64,000 bases of DNA from Whitmania pigra. Taxonomy: Eukaryota; Annelida; Clitellata; Hirudinida; Haemopidae. The position numbers and the translations under genes are program-made. The notes below the pieces were generated by a model. It searched no databases and was not told the origin of the DNA. It saw only the letters and a list, made by a program, of their open reading frames with translations. Of the stretch, positions 1-12,720 are shown piece by piece (the stretch's first letter is position 1; every line of letters starts with the position of its first letter). The stretch is from assembly GCA_021613335.1 (NCBI GenBank), contig JAJTWR010000044.1, positions 2,624,001-2,688,000 on the forward strand, in the 5' to 3' direction.

Positions 1-3000
1 GAGTAAACAAGCCGAATTAATGCACCTTCGCTGTCTGACAGGTAGCAAACACGAGCGACCGCCATTAAATGCTTGTATTGAATCTCGATTGGTTGAACCT
101 CAATTCTTTTACATACTTATAATACCAAATTATCTTTCAAATTTCATTATTCAAAATATTTCTTCGTTGAAATTTCTGTTTGGCGCTCGTCTAGTAATTA
201 GCGCTAATGGACGGAATCGCAGAACCGATTCTCCTGTAATTGTATATTTATCAATTTTAAAGACGTGATTCACAAGAAATAATATCAGACATGCTTTATT
301 TATCCAGATCGAATGCAATTGAGGTGATGATTAAAGGATGAATAGCATTCAATGATTATTGTTGCATGAATGTAGCAAAATTATAATTGTAACTGTAATT
401 TCTGAAAGTCTCAAACGTAAAGAGTTATGTCACCTAACAAATCACTCATCGAATTCCATTCAGAAATTTAACTTTAATAAGCTTAATTTAATATTTAGTT
501 TACTTCAAGTGAAAGGGTAGAAATTGAACTTTGGCCTGGATTTGAACTGGTGCATTTGAAAGTCGCTGAACGAATGAAGCGCAATTGTTCTGTGCCTGTT
601 AATGGAAGCTCGTTGCAAATATTTTCCTATGAAATTAATATAAACCTTGTATATGTAAATATATATTTTAATATTGAATGTCAGATGAAGTTAATATGGC
701 TGTCGCTTTTAATTCCATGAAAGCCTGTCAAAATGTGTTCAATTTATTCAATGGCATTACCAAGCGGTTTGTCGACATTTCATTGAATCCTTGCATTTAC
801 ATACACGCGTCACTTTACTCTTTATTCGGTTTAATGAAAGAGATTAGAAAGTTCACCATATTCAACTTTTTAAAGAACTTAAATCCGTCACGAGCAAGAA
901 TTAGATGAAAAATAAGCTATTAGAGATGACAGAAATTATTCTTAATGAATAGTCTCGCAGACAACTTACGTTTTAAAATCCCGTTGCTAAATGCGCTCAT
1001 TTAAGACATCCCCTGCAACGACTTGATTTTACGCGCTTTAACAAACATTTGAAATGTAAAAATCAATTTGATCACGATTTATTATTTATGGTTGTGACAT
1101 AGCTATTTATAACTTATAATCTACACGCTTCCATAAATTAATCCTTAAGTTTCCGCAATAATATTTTGAGTACTCTCAGGAACTTTTGATTCCTCCTTTG
1201 AACGTCTTGCAATGTTTTTGTAACCTCAGAAAAAAAACGAGATTTGGGTTTAAAAAGCGGGGCTTCAGTTTTAAAACTTGGTATACGTTTTTTAGAGATG
1301 AACAATTTCATTACAAAATAAATGTTTATTTCCATCAATTTGCTTGAAGATTTTTTAAATTAGAATCTAACGATGATGATGATATCAAGGATAGCGTGAC
1401 ATATGATAGCCCAGGATGCGATACCTGATACACGTTTTGAATGATGGGTTGTCGAAGTCAGTCCAAAGTAAAGTTCTTGTGATTGATGGATGGAAGATGA
1501 TAAATGAACAAAGTATTTATTTTTAAGTGAACCATCTTTAAAACTTCGCTCAGAGAAGTCATACGGTCTGTCAAGGTTAGTCCCAGTTAAATACGTTATT
1601 TTGCAAAAAAAAATGTGCAAAATATCAGCACGATGTATGTTAAAAGGAGAACAAAAACGGTGAACAACTTAAAGAAAGATGCATTTTTTCTTGAACACAT
1701 TAAATTAAACAGTGTTAAAATAAGTCATATTACCGGCTCTGATTAGAATTTGCTTAAGGTAGATTTTGGGACGCCGATAAACCTACGCATGAGGTTTAAA
1801 GTTGCTGATAAACAATTTGTCAATCTCCATAAAAAGAAACTGACAAGTATGAGAATCCAAAATAGGTCACACAAATTAAAACAATTTGAAAGTTAAGTGA
1901 AAGTGTGCCCTCCACGAACAGCTCAAATGAAAAATCCCTGAAAGTGTTTATAGCTTATTTAAAAACTCTTCGAATGTTTCACAGTACAGCAGACCACAAC
2001 TCGTGCTTGCTCCTCCTTTCAAAGGATTGCTTGGGGTCAATTTAAAATTAAAAATGGCCAAACGTTCGTTCGATACTAGAATCAAAATATTTTAAATGTT
2101 ATGAGTCAATTAACAAAAATCGATTTAAAGATAACGAATAATGTCATACATTGAAGTATAATTAATTTGTAATTTGTGACAAATTACGAAGTATTCGGTG
2201 CAAGAAATTGTTGAAATTCCTGAAGCCATCGCGATGGCAACAAGCAATCAAGGGTAGTAACACGATTGTTTTGAGATATCAATCACTTTTAATTCATGAT
2301 TGTTTTGATGTATCACTTTTAATTCAAATCATGGTAATGGACTTGAACGAGTAAAATAATCTTGTGTAACAACGCAACTGGCGACTGCGATAATTTTAGA
2401 AGTACACAAACGAGGCATTAATTGCAGTTGTTGTTGTACGTAGCTACTTTTTAACGTCTGAATGAAATTGCAGACGATTTTCAGCTTTGTGGTTGGCAAA
2501 CTTCCTATTTGGTAACGAGCTGATAAAATGTTTTTCAAATATTCGCAAATCGCAAACAGCTGTTAGTCGCCCGAAACGTTTGTTTTTGAGTTATTTTCTC
2601 AAAGGACTCATTTCATTTCTCATTTCAGCTTCTGCAAGTGGGTTTTCTTAACATTTCGAATCAATGTTTTGGTAATGATTTGGATAAATCCACTAAAAAG
2701 TCCGATTACTCACGATAGCTTGACTAATTGCATGACGTCAAAATAATAACAGGTGTGACTTGCTAACTATTGCATGTGACAGGATGATGCAGTTAAGTTT
2801 CAATGCTTAAAATGTAGTAGTTATGTGAAGAGTTCGACCTTATTACGAATTAATGGGTAATGAATACAGTTTTGCGAATACAAACCAACTTAGTCGAATA
2901 AATGCAGCATAATTAATGAATTCGTGGTTAGCAACAAAACAATGCGCCACAAACAATCGCACACAAAGACGAATGGACACGTAATGGAGTCGTAAGTGAC

Positions 3001-4065
3001 AATGAACAAGCAAGGGAAAAGTATTTATTGCGCGAATATTTACAAACATTCCGACAGGTTTGAGCCCGAAATAGAGCCTAAATTGTCAGCCTAGTTTTGT
3101 GCGCTTCTCTTGGCTTTCAGGCATTCACAGGTGAGGGAAAGGTAAGCTCGCGCCTTCAGCTGTTTCTTTTGACGTAGGCGATAACAAAGCGAAACAAATT
3201 GGATTTGTTCAACGACTGACGCTGTCGATATGCTTTTCCTTTGATGGAAGTTGCTGAAGTTTAGGTTGGATTTTGTTGTTTTATCCAGTTTTTCTTTCTC
3301 GGTAAAGTTTTGCAGCCGAAAGCGATTGATGTGAATGTCGTGACACCGGTTCACGATAAACGATTTTTAACCGTTAGTCTGAACAAATAAAAAACAATAA
3401 TTGTAGTTTTAACCTCTAATAAACGAATTAAGCAGGGTGTCAACTTTTATTTGAAGCTTCGTACAACAGAACAAAAACTTAGTTATTATTGTGAAACTTG
3501 TTAAGCTTTTTATTTGTTATCAAGCTTTTTGATGAATCAGCATTTAAGAAATTGGTTTACTAATTAAAAAATGAATTATCAGAAAGTTGATTCCTGTTTG
3601 TGTTGTTTCGAATGTGCTTAATTATTTATGATATTGAGATGATCGAGATCTTTGCAATCAATTGACTTTTATTGGATTCAGACCTCGGTGACTCGTCACT
3701 AAAAATAAATCTCGTCATGTTTTTAAGTGTTCGCAGAGGTTAAATTTCAAATTGAAGTTTCATCCATGAATAATTTGATGGTGCAAGCAATACTTTTTTG
3801 TTAACTTTTGTAGCATGAACTAGATTATTGTTCATTTTACACTTCATGAGAATCATTACTTTCTATTTCTGATACTTCATTAATTAGTCAATATTTCTTT
3901 AAATTAATAAAAGATGTCACCAACATAACTGCTTAATGAAGTTATCAAACTAATTTTAATGGAGCAGAAAAGCCTCAAAGTTTTTAATTCTCGCACGCAT
4001 TTTAACATTTTCTGCGACGAACGATACAAGTGTAAACTTTGACCGCTCTTTATTGTTGAAGCATC
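1..4065. other. Gene-poor AT-rich stretch
   Basis: No reading frame longer than about 90 codons, no recognisable domain and no chain of phase-matched exons was found on either strand. Short open frames (for example 20-268 and 3091-3354) have no visible homology and look like chance. A small local duplication is visible around 2270-2330, where a TATCACTTTTAATTCA-like string occurs twice. The promoter of the gene starting at 4066 presumably lies in the last few hundred bases, but I see no distinctive motif. Confidence 0.6.
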
Positions 4066-4482
4066 ATGGCAAACAACTATTACGCTCCTGCAACGAGAAG
4101 AACTTCAAACATGGGAAGTCGACCCAACAACGATCCCCTGAATTTAATCAAAGTTTCGACGAATCCACTTGCAGTTCAGGCCCAGGAGACCATCCACATT
4201 TTGGAAGTTCAGAAGAATTACAAGAGTGAAGCACTGACAAGAGATGGAAATGATACTTGGATTAGTGTGAGATTGACTTGTCAATTGGAGTGTAATTGTC
4301 ATCTGGTTAAATAACATCATTATCTCAACTCACTCACTCACCCAGTTACTCCTCTCAGTCACTCAAACAATTTGTTACGTCACTGTTATGTTTATTAATT
4401 GATTCTATTATTCATTCTTCTGGCTTCTTCTGGCTGCCTGCAGTTTCTTGATGATGATGACGGTGATGACGATGACGATGAT

Positions 4483-4551
<69 letters not shown>

Positions 4552-4757
4552 ATTATTGAATTCTTCACATCAGAAACTGGACGATTGGAAGAGCAAAAGA
4601 AAATCTATTCAGCCGATCTCCATCAGAACTTTGGATGAAAAGTGGAGGTGAATGTTACTTAAGATCCCCTGTCATGGATCTGCTGATAATTTGTTGGAAT
4701 GTAAAATATTTATTATAAAATAATATAACAATTTTAATTATCATTAAGGAGTTATAA

Positions 4758-4803
<46 letters not shown>

Positions 4804-7673
4804 GTAATAATAATAATAATAATATATAATAACATTTGATAATTGATGACACAGTTCATTTGACAAACCACCAACTGTTACAACTTCAAAAGTTTCATCA
4901 AGGGACTTATTGAAATATGATGATGGTAATGATGAGGATGATGATGATGTTGAAAATAAGACCACAACAAAACCATTTGAATCAAAGAAACTTCAAGAAG
5001 ACATGAGTGTTTCTCAAGAAAAAGTTTTTGATGAGAAATCCTTCACAAAAGGAGATTTTCAAGATTTCAAAGAAAAAACTGATGATGATGTTGGATTGAA
5101 AACATATTCAAAAGTTAAACCAGCACTACAGTGTGTTTCTAAAAGTGCAATCAGCAGAACTCTTCCCTCCACTCAGACATTTAAAAGCAGCTCGTCGATA
5201 AATGCATCTCACAACAGTTCAGGCTTTAGTTCGACTCCAAAAGAAGCTACGAGAAGATCGAATGTTTCTGTTCCGCCAGTTGAAAGACCAAAGTCATCTT
5301 TTGTTGGTCGAAGTGTTCCAAGTGCTTTGAGTGCTCCAAATATTCCAAAAGTTCCACTGAAGAAGAGCACAATAAACTTCTCATCAATAGCTGAAAGTGA
5401 ACCAATTGAAGTTAGCAAGAAAAAGCATCACGTGGAGGAAGAGAAAACTGCTCAGGCAAGCATAAAGAAATTCAACAATATAAAGAACTTTTTTGAACAA
5501 GTATCGCAGAACGCGGACTCCGAGGCCAAAGGTCCGAAACCGGTCTCGAGAAGGGGGATGAGTTCGGCAGTCGATCCCAAAAAACGGATGAGTCTCGGTC
5601 CCGGAATTTTGGAGAGGACCCCTAGAAGCAGTGTAGCCATTGCAAATGACAAGGAATTTATTATCGATGAACTATTTGTAGATTCATCTAAAAGCCCTCT
5701 TCCAAAATTTCAAACAAAACCCATGAATCCACGCTTCCAAATGCAAGAAAGAGAAAGTACAAAATCCATTGTGACTCCAGCAAAATCGCCGTCAAAGGTT
5801 TACAGTTTTTCAACCGACGAGGAGAATGCAACTCCCGTGAAGGCCGACATTTCGATGGAAGATTTCAAGGGAATGATTTCTGTGCCGAACAGTTCGTCGC
5901 AAATAAAACAGCAGGTCCACCTCGTCGATGTGCTTGATAGCAGGACAGAAGATGAAGTGTTCGCATCTCCTGATCGCAAATTTGATAAATCAATTTCTCC
6001 AAGACTCTCCGCTCTTAGAGGAACAAACATAACAAACATTGCTTATGGAGGTGCTGAGGATGAAATGGTGGCGGTTAAATCTGTTGATGGAGGGATTAAA
6101 TCGAGGGATTCGTCGACAGACAAGCATGTGAAGAAGCCAATCTCAATCCTCAAGCATAACGTTCAAAAAGATGTTAAAAAAATGAGTTTCAATGATGATG
6201 AAATTCAATACGAGTCAGACATCGCTCCTCTTAGTGATTTGCCGTTGATGTCCATGTTTCCTGCAAAATGTGATGATGATGATGATGATGAATATGAAAT
6301 GTCAAAAGATGAATGCAATCTCCCCTCTTTCATGGAAACTGCAGGTGTTGATGCTAACCAAGGTAGAAATTCATCAAAACATCATGAGAATATCAACTCT
6401 TCAGCAAACATTAGCTTAGAGAAGTTTGAAGATTCTGCCATTGCAGAGCATGAAGCTCTCGAGTCCGTTGAAGTTGTGATGACTCAATTGGGTCAGGAAA
6501 GCAAATCAATTGGAAAACAAATGAAAGAAACTGAGACTCATTTCATTGATGCTGATTATTCCGATTTAAATTCATTTTCTGCAAAAATAGACAAGCTTTT
6601 GGAAGAACTGAAATTCATTCCAACATCCTCAGTTGAAAGCAAAGCTGGGGAATCCACGACAAAATCACAAGTTAAAGATGGAAAACCTGTCAAGTTGAAT
6701 GATTCAGAACCTAAGAAATCCATTGAAACATTTGAAGCTGTTGACGGAAGAAGTTGCAACGATGAAGGCATTAGGGCCAATGTCGGACAAATGCTAGAAA
6801 AGGCATTTTCTCGAGGGAAAGCGATGCCATGCGTTGAAACTGTGGTTAGTGACAGGCAAACAACGAAAGACAACAATCTTCAAAAATCTGCTGCCTTTCC
6901 AAAAGTGCCTCCCAAACCATCAAGAGCAAATTCATGCAAACTTTCTGCCTTCTTTCCAGGTGACATGATTTTTATTGAAATTAATATTGTTAATTTCATG
7001 CAAAACACTCGAAATTCGTTTTAGATCCGTCGACACCATCAGGTGGGAAAGTTTTCAAGAAAGATGAAAAAATGGAATCCGGAGTCGATTTGAACGTGAA
7101 AGCCTCGCCGAACTTGCTTGACGTTTCGGCCAGCAGAGCAAAAGTCGAGCTTTCGAGAAGGGCCAAAAGACGACCTCCTTCCATTAAAGTGATTTTCACA
7201 TTTTATTTTCCTTCAAATCAGCTTTTTTTGTTGGTGCAATTATTTTCTTTTAGAGTTAAGGTTAAAGATACTAAAGTATGAACAAAAAGCTCTGATTTTT
7301 TTAGGGGAGATCACATTCTTTTGATGATTTGCTTGATTCTGCTAAAAACCTGATTGTTGTTGGTGTCATCGAGGATCAAAATGGTTTTCACCAACATTCG
7401 AGCGAGGCACGGGACAAGAAATTGCATCAGGTTTATTTCTTAAACAATTGATTTTATAAACAATTTATACTTTAATTCAAGGTGACATTTAAAACCATGC
7501 TGTGAAGCATCAGTAATTAACATTTGAACTTATTTCAATGGGTGAATCAGAGGTTTTCTTTATTTCAAATGAGACCTTGTTCTCACCATCAAGATTGTCA
7601 ATGGTTGTGCAAGTTGGCATGGAATGCTTCACTGCGTGCAACGTTAATGGTGACAGTCTTAATGTTCTCAACT

Positions 7674-7714
<41 letters not shown>

Positions 7715-8824
7715 TGGTGTATATATATGTATATATATATATTGAAATAACCCGGGGGTCCGCAAATAAGTAAGTTAACTAATAAGTTTATTAGAACAGG
7801 TATTCAGTTAACGGAACTGAATAATAGAAGTTAAGCGTTTAAGGAATTGAGGTACTTAAGGATGCAAATGGTTATTTGGGCTTCTAAGTTGACTTGATTC
7901 TCGTTGTTTGTCAGGTGATTATCGAGAATGCCTTTCTGTAGCAAAAATAGATCCCACGTGCCCGGAAAAGATGCCAAATATAATTAAGTACAAATTTAAC
8001 TATATTAGCAATATAAACTTAATTAACTTCCAAAAATCTAAGTTTACAACAATATATATAAATATGTTGAGTAGAATGATTGAAAAGTGCCTTTGCATCC
8101 TGTTGGGATGGATGAGGCACTTGACAAAATCGGCTAAATACAAACATTCCACAAGTCCACCTTTGTATATTAGATGTCGTCGACCAGTGTTGCAATACTC
8201 GAAATTCTTTTTAGCTGCAATTTGAATTCTGAACTCTAGTACGAGATTTGTGTTAGAAAAGAAATTTGAATTCGTAGGAGGTGAATGTTCGCAATGCTTT
8301 GGCTGCATAAACATCTCTTCATGCAGCACAACATCATTCACTTCTAGTTCACCTAGTGTTAAAAACCCCCAAGATTGTTTGTGAGTCCAGCATTTGTGGA
8401 CCTTTAACTGAAATTAACTATTTTGTTTTCTGATTAAGAGATGACAGTTTCAATGAAAATTAAATCATCAACAATAATAATGGTGTGATGTTGACAATAA
8501 ATAATTCAATGGGGATTTAAGCGAAACATTATTTGATGAATTTTAATAAACATTATTCTTAGTTCTTTAACTGTTCTGTTTGACATAATTTTTTTAGATT
8601 TAGATTTTTTTTTAACATAGGGAGAGGAAGAGTCCTCCATTGATGATGATGATGATGATGACAAACCACCATCACTGCCCTCATGTCCACCCCCAATAAT
8701 GTCTGATGATGCACAGTTGTTGTTCGTGGCAACAGAAAACTTCAACAGGACAACCACTTTGTCGCTCAAGGAATCTGAAGATGATGATTCAGATGAAGAC
8801 ATGCTTCCAGAAAGTTCAGCCTAA
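4066..8824 (+). CDS. Acidic low-complexity protein with CPI-like motif, 957 aa, six exons
   Basis: I do not recognise the family by name. Exons are 4066-4266, 4574-4647, 4855-6959, 7025-7188, 7305-7430 and 8621-8824. Each is bounded by AG/GT, phases agree, and the total is 2874 nt (958 codons with stop). Residues 67-92 contain the conserved-looking string KLDDWKSKRKS. The large third exon encodes a Ser/Lys/Asp-rich, probably disordered region. At 824-845 the stretch begins LLDVSASRAKV and ends RRAKRRPP, resembling the capping-protein-interaction motif of CapZIP/FAM21/CD2AP-type proteins (known consensus LxHxTxxRPK...P) but with wider spacing. The tail (891-957) has a run of seven Asp, a PPSLPSCPPP proline segment and a Ser/Asp-rich end. 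A cytoskeletal role is inference only. Another exon between 7430 and 8621 cannot be excluded. The GAT repeat in intron 1 can be read as poly-Asp but is outside this model. Confidence 0.72.
4449..4551. repeat. (GAT/GAC)n microsatellite in intron 1
   Basis: About 100 bp of imperfect GAT/GAC triplets lies 22 bp upstream of the exon-2 acceptor of the 957-aa gene. In one frame it reads as poly-Asp; the frame then hits a stop at 4636, so normal splicing to 4574 excludes it. Confidence 0.9.
4757..4828. repeat. (AAT)n microsatellite in intron 2
   Basis: About 70 bp of AAT triplets with one interruption, ending about 25 bp before the acceptor of the large third exon at 4855. Confidence 0.95.
7678..7742. 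repeat. (TA)n microsatellite
   Basis: TA dinucleotide tract in two blocks, ending exactly where the LTR copy at 7743 begins, so it was probably the insertion target. Confidence 0.9.
7743..8051 (-). mobile_element. Solo LTR of a Ty3/gypsy-like retrotransposon
   Basis: A 309-bp unit. Read on the minus strand it starts TGTTGTAAACTTAG and ends CCCGGGTTATTTCA, giving the canonical TG...CA ends. Near-identical units occur at 25875-26119 and 26120-26427, and a truncated one at about 19973-20056 that is directly followed by a primer-binding site, which identifies the family as an LTR. Flanks on both sides are TA repeats, so a target duplication cannot be resolved. It lies in the last intron of the 957-aa gene with no internal retroelement sequence next to it, as expected of a solo LTR. 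Confidence 0.85.
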
Positions 8825-9098
8825 TTGTAATTGTTAATTTGCTTCAGCTGACCCTAATATTTTGTTTCTTGTTAATCGATGGCTGATTTTTTTAATAAAC
8901 CTCTTGAAGTTTTTTGTTGATATGGAGTATCTGAGGTTTAACAACTTAGGAAGCAAACATGTCAACTTCCATAGGCTTGAAATAATAAATCATATTTGAG
9001 CTTTACAAGACTTCAAGAAAATTTGTATGACTCAATAATGCAAAGAGTAGCTAGAGGGAAGAAATGTCGTACGAACGGTTTTATCTATGCTTCTATAT

Positions 9099-9185
9099 CA
9101 GGGCTGTCCAACCTTTTTGACCAGACGGCCAAGTGTACAACTTTTAAACTAGTCGCGGGCCGGGTTCGCGATTTCACAAAACAAT
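9099..9185. mobile_element. hAT-like terminus (unpaired)
   Basis: CAGGGCTGTCCAACC at 9099, followed by a GC-richer 'GGCC' stretch, looks like one end of a hAT transposon. I found no matching inverted end within the next 1.5 kb, so the element is truncated or its partner has decayed. Confidence 0.45.
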
Positions 9186-9289
9186 AAAATAAACACGAAA
9201 TACCTCTTTATGGTACATTTAAGCTAGAAAAATCTTAAAAGTTTATGCTTATGATCAGTTTATTGTTCAATCTGACAGTGCTTCTGTTT

Positions 9290-10383
9290 GCACAAGTAGT
9301 CTATGTCTGCTCAACAGCAAAAGTTGCAATGCGCAAAGATGCCGCCAAATGTAAGCAGTCCGAGTTAGATAGCAGGAAATATGGGATTTTTCTCTTTAGT
9401 CTAGTCATCTAGAGCTGTACAAAGATGCAAAAGAAAATGATAAGGAAACAACAACTCAACAGAGTCATTCGTTGCTATCATTCATGGCTGTGGCAGGAGG
9501 TATTAATGAAAATTCTCTTTCTCTGACATGCAATGATTCCAATCCAAAGCAAAAGGCCCTTACCGAAGGAATAGTGAAACATCTTGTAGCCGAAGCAATG
9601 CTTCCATTACGCATAGTTGAAAGTTCAGGTTTTGCCTCTTTTATGAGAATTGTGGATCCAAATTATGTTATCCCAAGTAGAAGGACTATAAATAGAAAAT
9701 TAACTGGTGTATTGCAGACATTAAGAGACAATTTGAAGAATGAAATTGAACTACTAATTAATAATAATTTGAGCGTCAAATGTGTACATGCTTCAACAGA
9801 TTTGTGGAGCAGCCGTTCATTTGAACCAATTATTGGAGTAAAATTCCACTACTTTGACGAAGGCTTTCAGCTGAGAACAAAGACGGCTGCTTACAGACAC
9901 TTCGGGTCCCAACACACAGGAAAAAATATTTGTGAAGCTTTAGAGGAAATACTGTCAAAGTATGGGTTGCAGAGCATTGACATTGGATATTTTGTTACTG
10001 ACAATGCCAGAAACATGTTCAAAGCACAATATTTTCCGAGGAAGCTGCCAGGTTTGCCTTTGATCAAAAGGAAAATAAAAGATTATCTATATGTACTGAT
10101 TATCAGACACCAATTTTTATCAGACACCTCTTTTTGGTTTCAATAAATAAATAATAAAAAATAATAATAAAACTAAAAATGTTGGCTGTTAATTTCATTG
10201 TGTTTTGCTCGAAAAAATTTGCGAAGATAGGGCAGCAGTAAATTTTGGAAGATTTGATTCGATTTGGGATTTGGGCATTTGGGATTTGATTCTATTTGAG
10301 ATTTGGTTGTTGAGATTTAAATCATTTTACAAATGATTTGAGATTTGACCATTGAGATTCGATTTGATTTGTGCCCATCACTG
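9290..10383 (+). pseudogene. hAT (ZBED-like) transposase, internally deleted
   Basis: A reading frame from 9472 to 10146 encodes the first half of a ZBED/hAT-type transposase. It contains LWSSRSFEPIIGVKFHYFD and DIGYFVTDNARNMFKA, matching the RNase H-like region with its catalytic-type Asp (TDNARN). Upstream out-of-frame sequence (9290-9470) resembles a BED zinc finger linker. Compared with the second copy at 22903-24116, four bases (TTCA) are missing after the AAAGCA at about 10025, which shifts the frame. The 3' end (10230-10383) is an A/T-rich subterminal repeat ending CCCATCACTG, the same terminus as the other copy. No intact left end was found. Confidence 0.8.
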
Positions 10384-10896
10384 GTAAGCAGAGATCTTAA
10401 CTTTAATTTCGTGCTTTTCATTCTATAACAGAAAACAGTACGTGCTTCCGAACAGAGCAGTGAACTTTCTGGCGTCTTGTGAGAAATTGGTATAATTGTC
10501 TGATGACGAATAGTGGCTGTAAAAGTTCATAAGATTATGATGTTTTCAAGTCACTGTCATTCTGAATGTCAATGAGCTAGCATTTGTCAGCAGCGTCCGT
10601 CAAAACCATTAGCAAGTTCGGTAACTAATTCAGAGAACTGCTCATGTTATACTGTATCAGTAGGTTTTGCCGAAAGGACAACCTTCTTAAGAACCTACTG
10701 TGACTGAATTAGCCTTAACTTCTGAATGAATGTCACAACATGTTCATACAGCTTGTGAACCAGCTAGTCCTTACGTCGACTAGAAACGCCAAGGCCAAAG
10801 TCTTAATCACTCGTCTACCGGTTTTAATAAATAAATAATAGTACCGGTATTAAAAAATAATTAATAGTCCCTGTATTAATAAATAAATAATAGTTC

Positions 10897-12720
10897 ATGG
10901 TAACTCACAGTAACTCCCGACCTCCTAAAAGCGACTTGCAATTACCGAATGAGGAACTCAATCTCACGCTTGATCAGATCAGGAAAAAATGGAGATTGCA
11001 TATTGTTGGGAAATTCCAATTTGGACTTAACAAGCGATTCCACCTCGGTACAGGAGTTTTTGACGACGTTGTCAAGTCATTGCCTGGTTCCTAAAATAGA
11101 TCAACCAACAAGAATAACATCAAAGAGTGAGACCGTTATCGATAATATCTTCACGAACGTATTCGACCGAAACAGTTTTTCAAAAATTATAGTAGACAAC
11201 ATTTCGGATCATCTTCCCATCTACTCGTTCAGTGCTGGTGTTCTTAATCACAGCAGATCAAATTCTTCACTCATTAGAATGCATACGGAAGAAGGCGTTG
11301 TTAGATTTACTGAAGAGATTGAGGAAAAGGATTGGTCTGAGATTTTGGGTTATTGCAAGACTCTGGAGGTTTCTAAAGCATACAAATCCTTTATTAATGT
11401 GTACTTTGAAGTCTGCATCAGATGTTTTCCAGTTGTTCCCCATCGCACAAAACATCATCGCTTCAAAAAACCCTGGGTGACTCCGGGACTCCTAAAATCC
11501 TGCAATAAAAAAACAATCTCTGTAAAAAGTTTTTGAAAGATCTCTCAGCGGAAAATAAATCAAAATTAATTGAATACAGGAATAGATTTAAAAGAGTCAA
11601 GGATGAAACCATGACACGTTACTAAGAAAAATTCACTGAATACTCAAACAATATCAGAAAAACATGGGACTTTTTAAAACTTCTATTAAGTCGAGAAAGA
11701 TATAAACTGCCTCCATGTGTTTTTTACGATTGTGATGGTCAACCACTAACCTCACCCAGCAAAATCGCGAAGTCGTTCAATGAATACTTAGCTACAATTG
11801 GCACAAAACTTGCCCAAAAAAACCAATCACCTGCCTATATCTGTTCTTCCGTACTTCTCCAAATATTTTGAGAAAGTAATATATAATAGAACAATTTCTT
11901 TCCTGGAAAAACATTCTGTTGTGGTGGCGCAGTAATTAAGTTTATTACTGCATAATTAATTTTAGGTAATAATTATATTAAAATTAGTAATATAATTATA
12001 ATTAAAGATTATAACATTTATGATTTTTTTGTCTTGCCAATTATTGATATTGTTGATATTAATAAAGTACACTTAGTACACCAACATACCTCGTTAACAA
12101 CATTAACATTAAGGCACCCGTCGGATATAACACATTCCATTCTAAAAAAACAGTCAATTCGGATTTCGGCAAAACCACTCAACGTATATGCCAATCGCAC
12201 TTATCTAAATGAAAATCTCTCATAGAATGGACCTAGGTCAATTTACTGTTGGAGTGTTTCTGGATTTTGCTAAGGCTTTTGACACAGTAAATCACGATAT
12301 TCTCTTGTGAGCTAAGTGTTTTTCTTGGTTTGAAAGTTATTTTAAAAATCGGAGTCAGATGGTTTCATATGCAAACCAAACAGGCAGCTGTTAACATGGG
12401 TGTTCCGCAGGGTTCAGTCTTGGGTCCACTTTTGTTACTTGTGCATTCTAACTCCTCTGATCATCTTGAGTACTTACTGTTCGCTAGCGACACAAATGTT
12501 TTTCTGTCTGGAAATAATATTACTGAACTCTGCTCTACCATGAATATTGAGCTTGAAAAGTTGGCAGAATGGTTTAAGGCAAACATGTTGTCTCTCAACA
12601 CTAAAAGACAGTATATATGCTTTTTCATAAAACAAGGAAGAAACTCGTCGTGTAAGATTATAACATTTATATTAGTAATTCTGTTATATCTCGTGTTGAA
12701 TCGTTTAGATTTCTTGGGAT
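10897..12720 (+). pseudogene. Non-LTR retrotransposon (LINE) fragment: endonuclease and reverse transcriptase
   Basis: The frame 10949-11536 carries the end of an apurinic-type endonuclease: the order KIDQPTRITSKSETVIDNIF then DNISDHLPIYSF is typical of LINE ORF2. Reverse-transcriptase pieces follow at 11840-11925 (YFSKYFEKVIYN) and 12140-12720 (GVFLDFAKAFDTVNHDIL, then MGVPQGSVLGPLL). The catalytic F-A-D-D box reads FASDT, so one active-site Asp is lost. There are several frameshifts and stops, and about 210 bp of unrelated sequence at 11929-12139 splits the RT. The element is dead and 5'-truncated. Confidence 0.85.
11929..12139. other. AT-rich insertion splitting the LINE reverse transcriptase
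   Basis: The RT reading stops making sense at about 11928 (after SFLEKHSVV) and resumes at about 12140 (FGFRQNHSTYM). The roughly 210 bp between is AT-rich and unrelated to RT. Its origin is unknown; no clear terminal repeats are visible. Confidence 0.5.

Noticed and set aside
4399..4638. Poly-Asp reading frame
   Set aside because: It is a GAT microsatellite in intron 1 of the 957-aa gene. A phase-matched acceptor just downstream (4573) gives a much better protein continuation.
7072..7188. Assigning the 957-aa gene to FAM21/WASHC2
   Set aside because: The basic motif resembles the FAM21 capping-protein motif, but the repeated LFa acidic motifs and the conserved FAM21 head are not visible.
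7524..7750. Candidate extra exon of the 957-aa gene (frames reading …SNETLFSPSRLS or …SLFQMRPCSHH)
   Set aside because: No acceptor gives a frame consistent with exon 5 and a sensible sequence, and direct joining of exon 5 to 8621 is in phase. Kept out of the model but not excluded.
9351..9358. GTAAGCAG as left target duplication of the hAT copy ending at 10383
   Set aside because: The same 8-mer follows the right end (10384-10391), but no terminus begins at 9359 and the transposase reading continues upstream of it, so this is probably coincidence.
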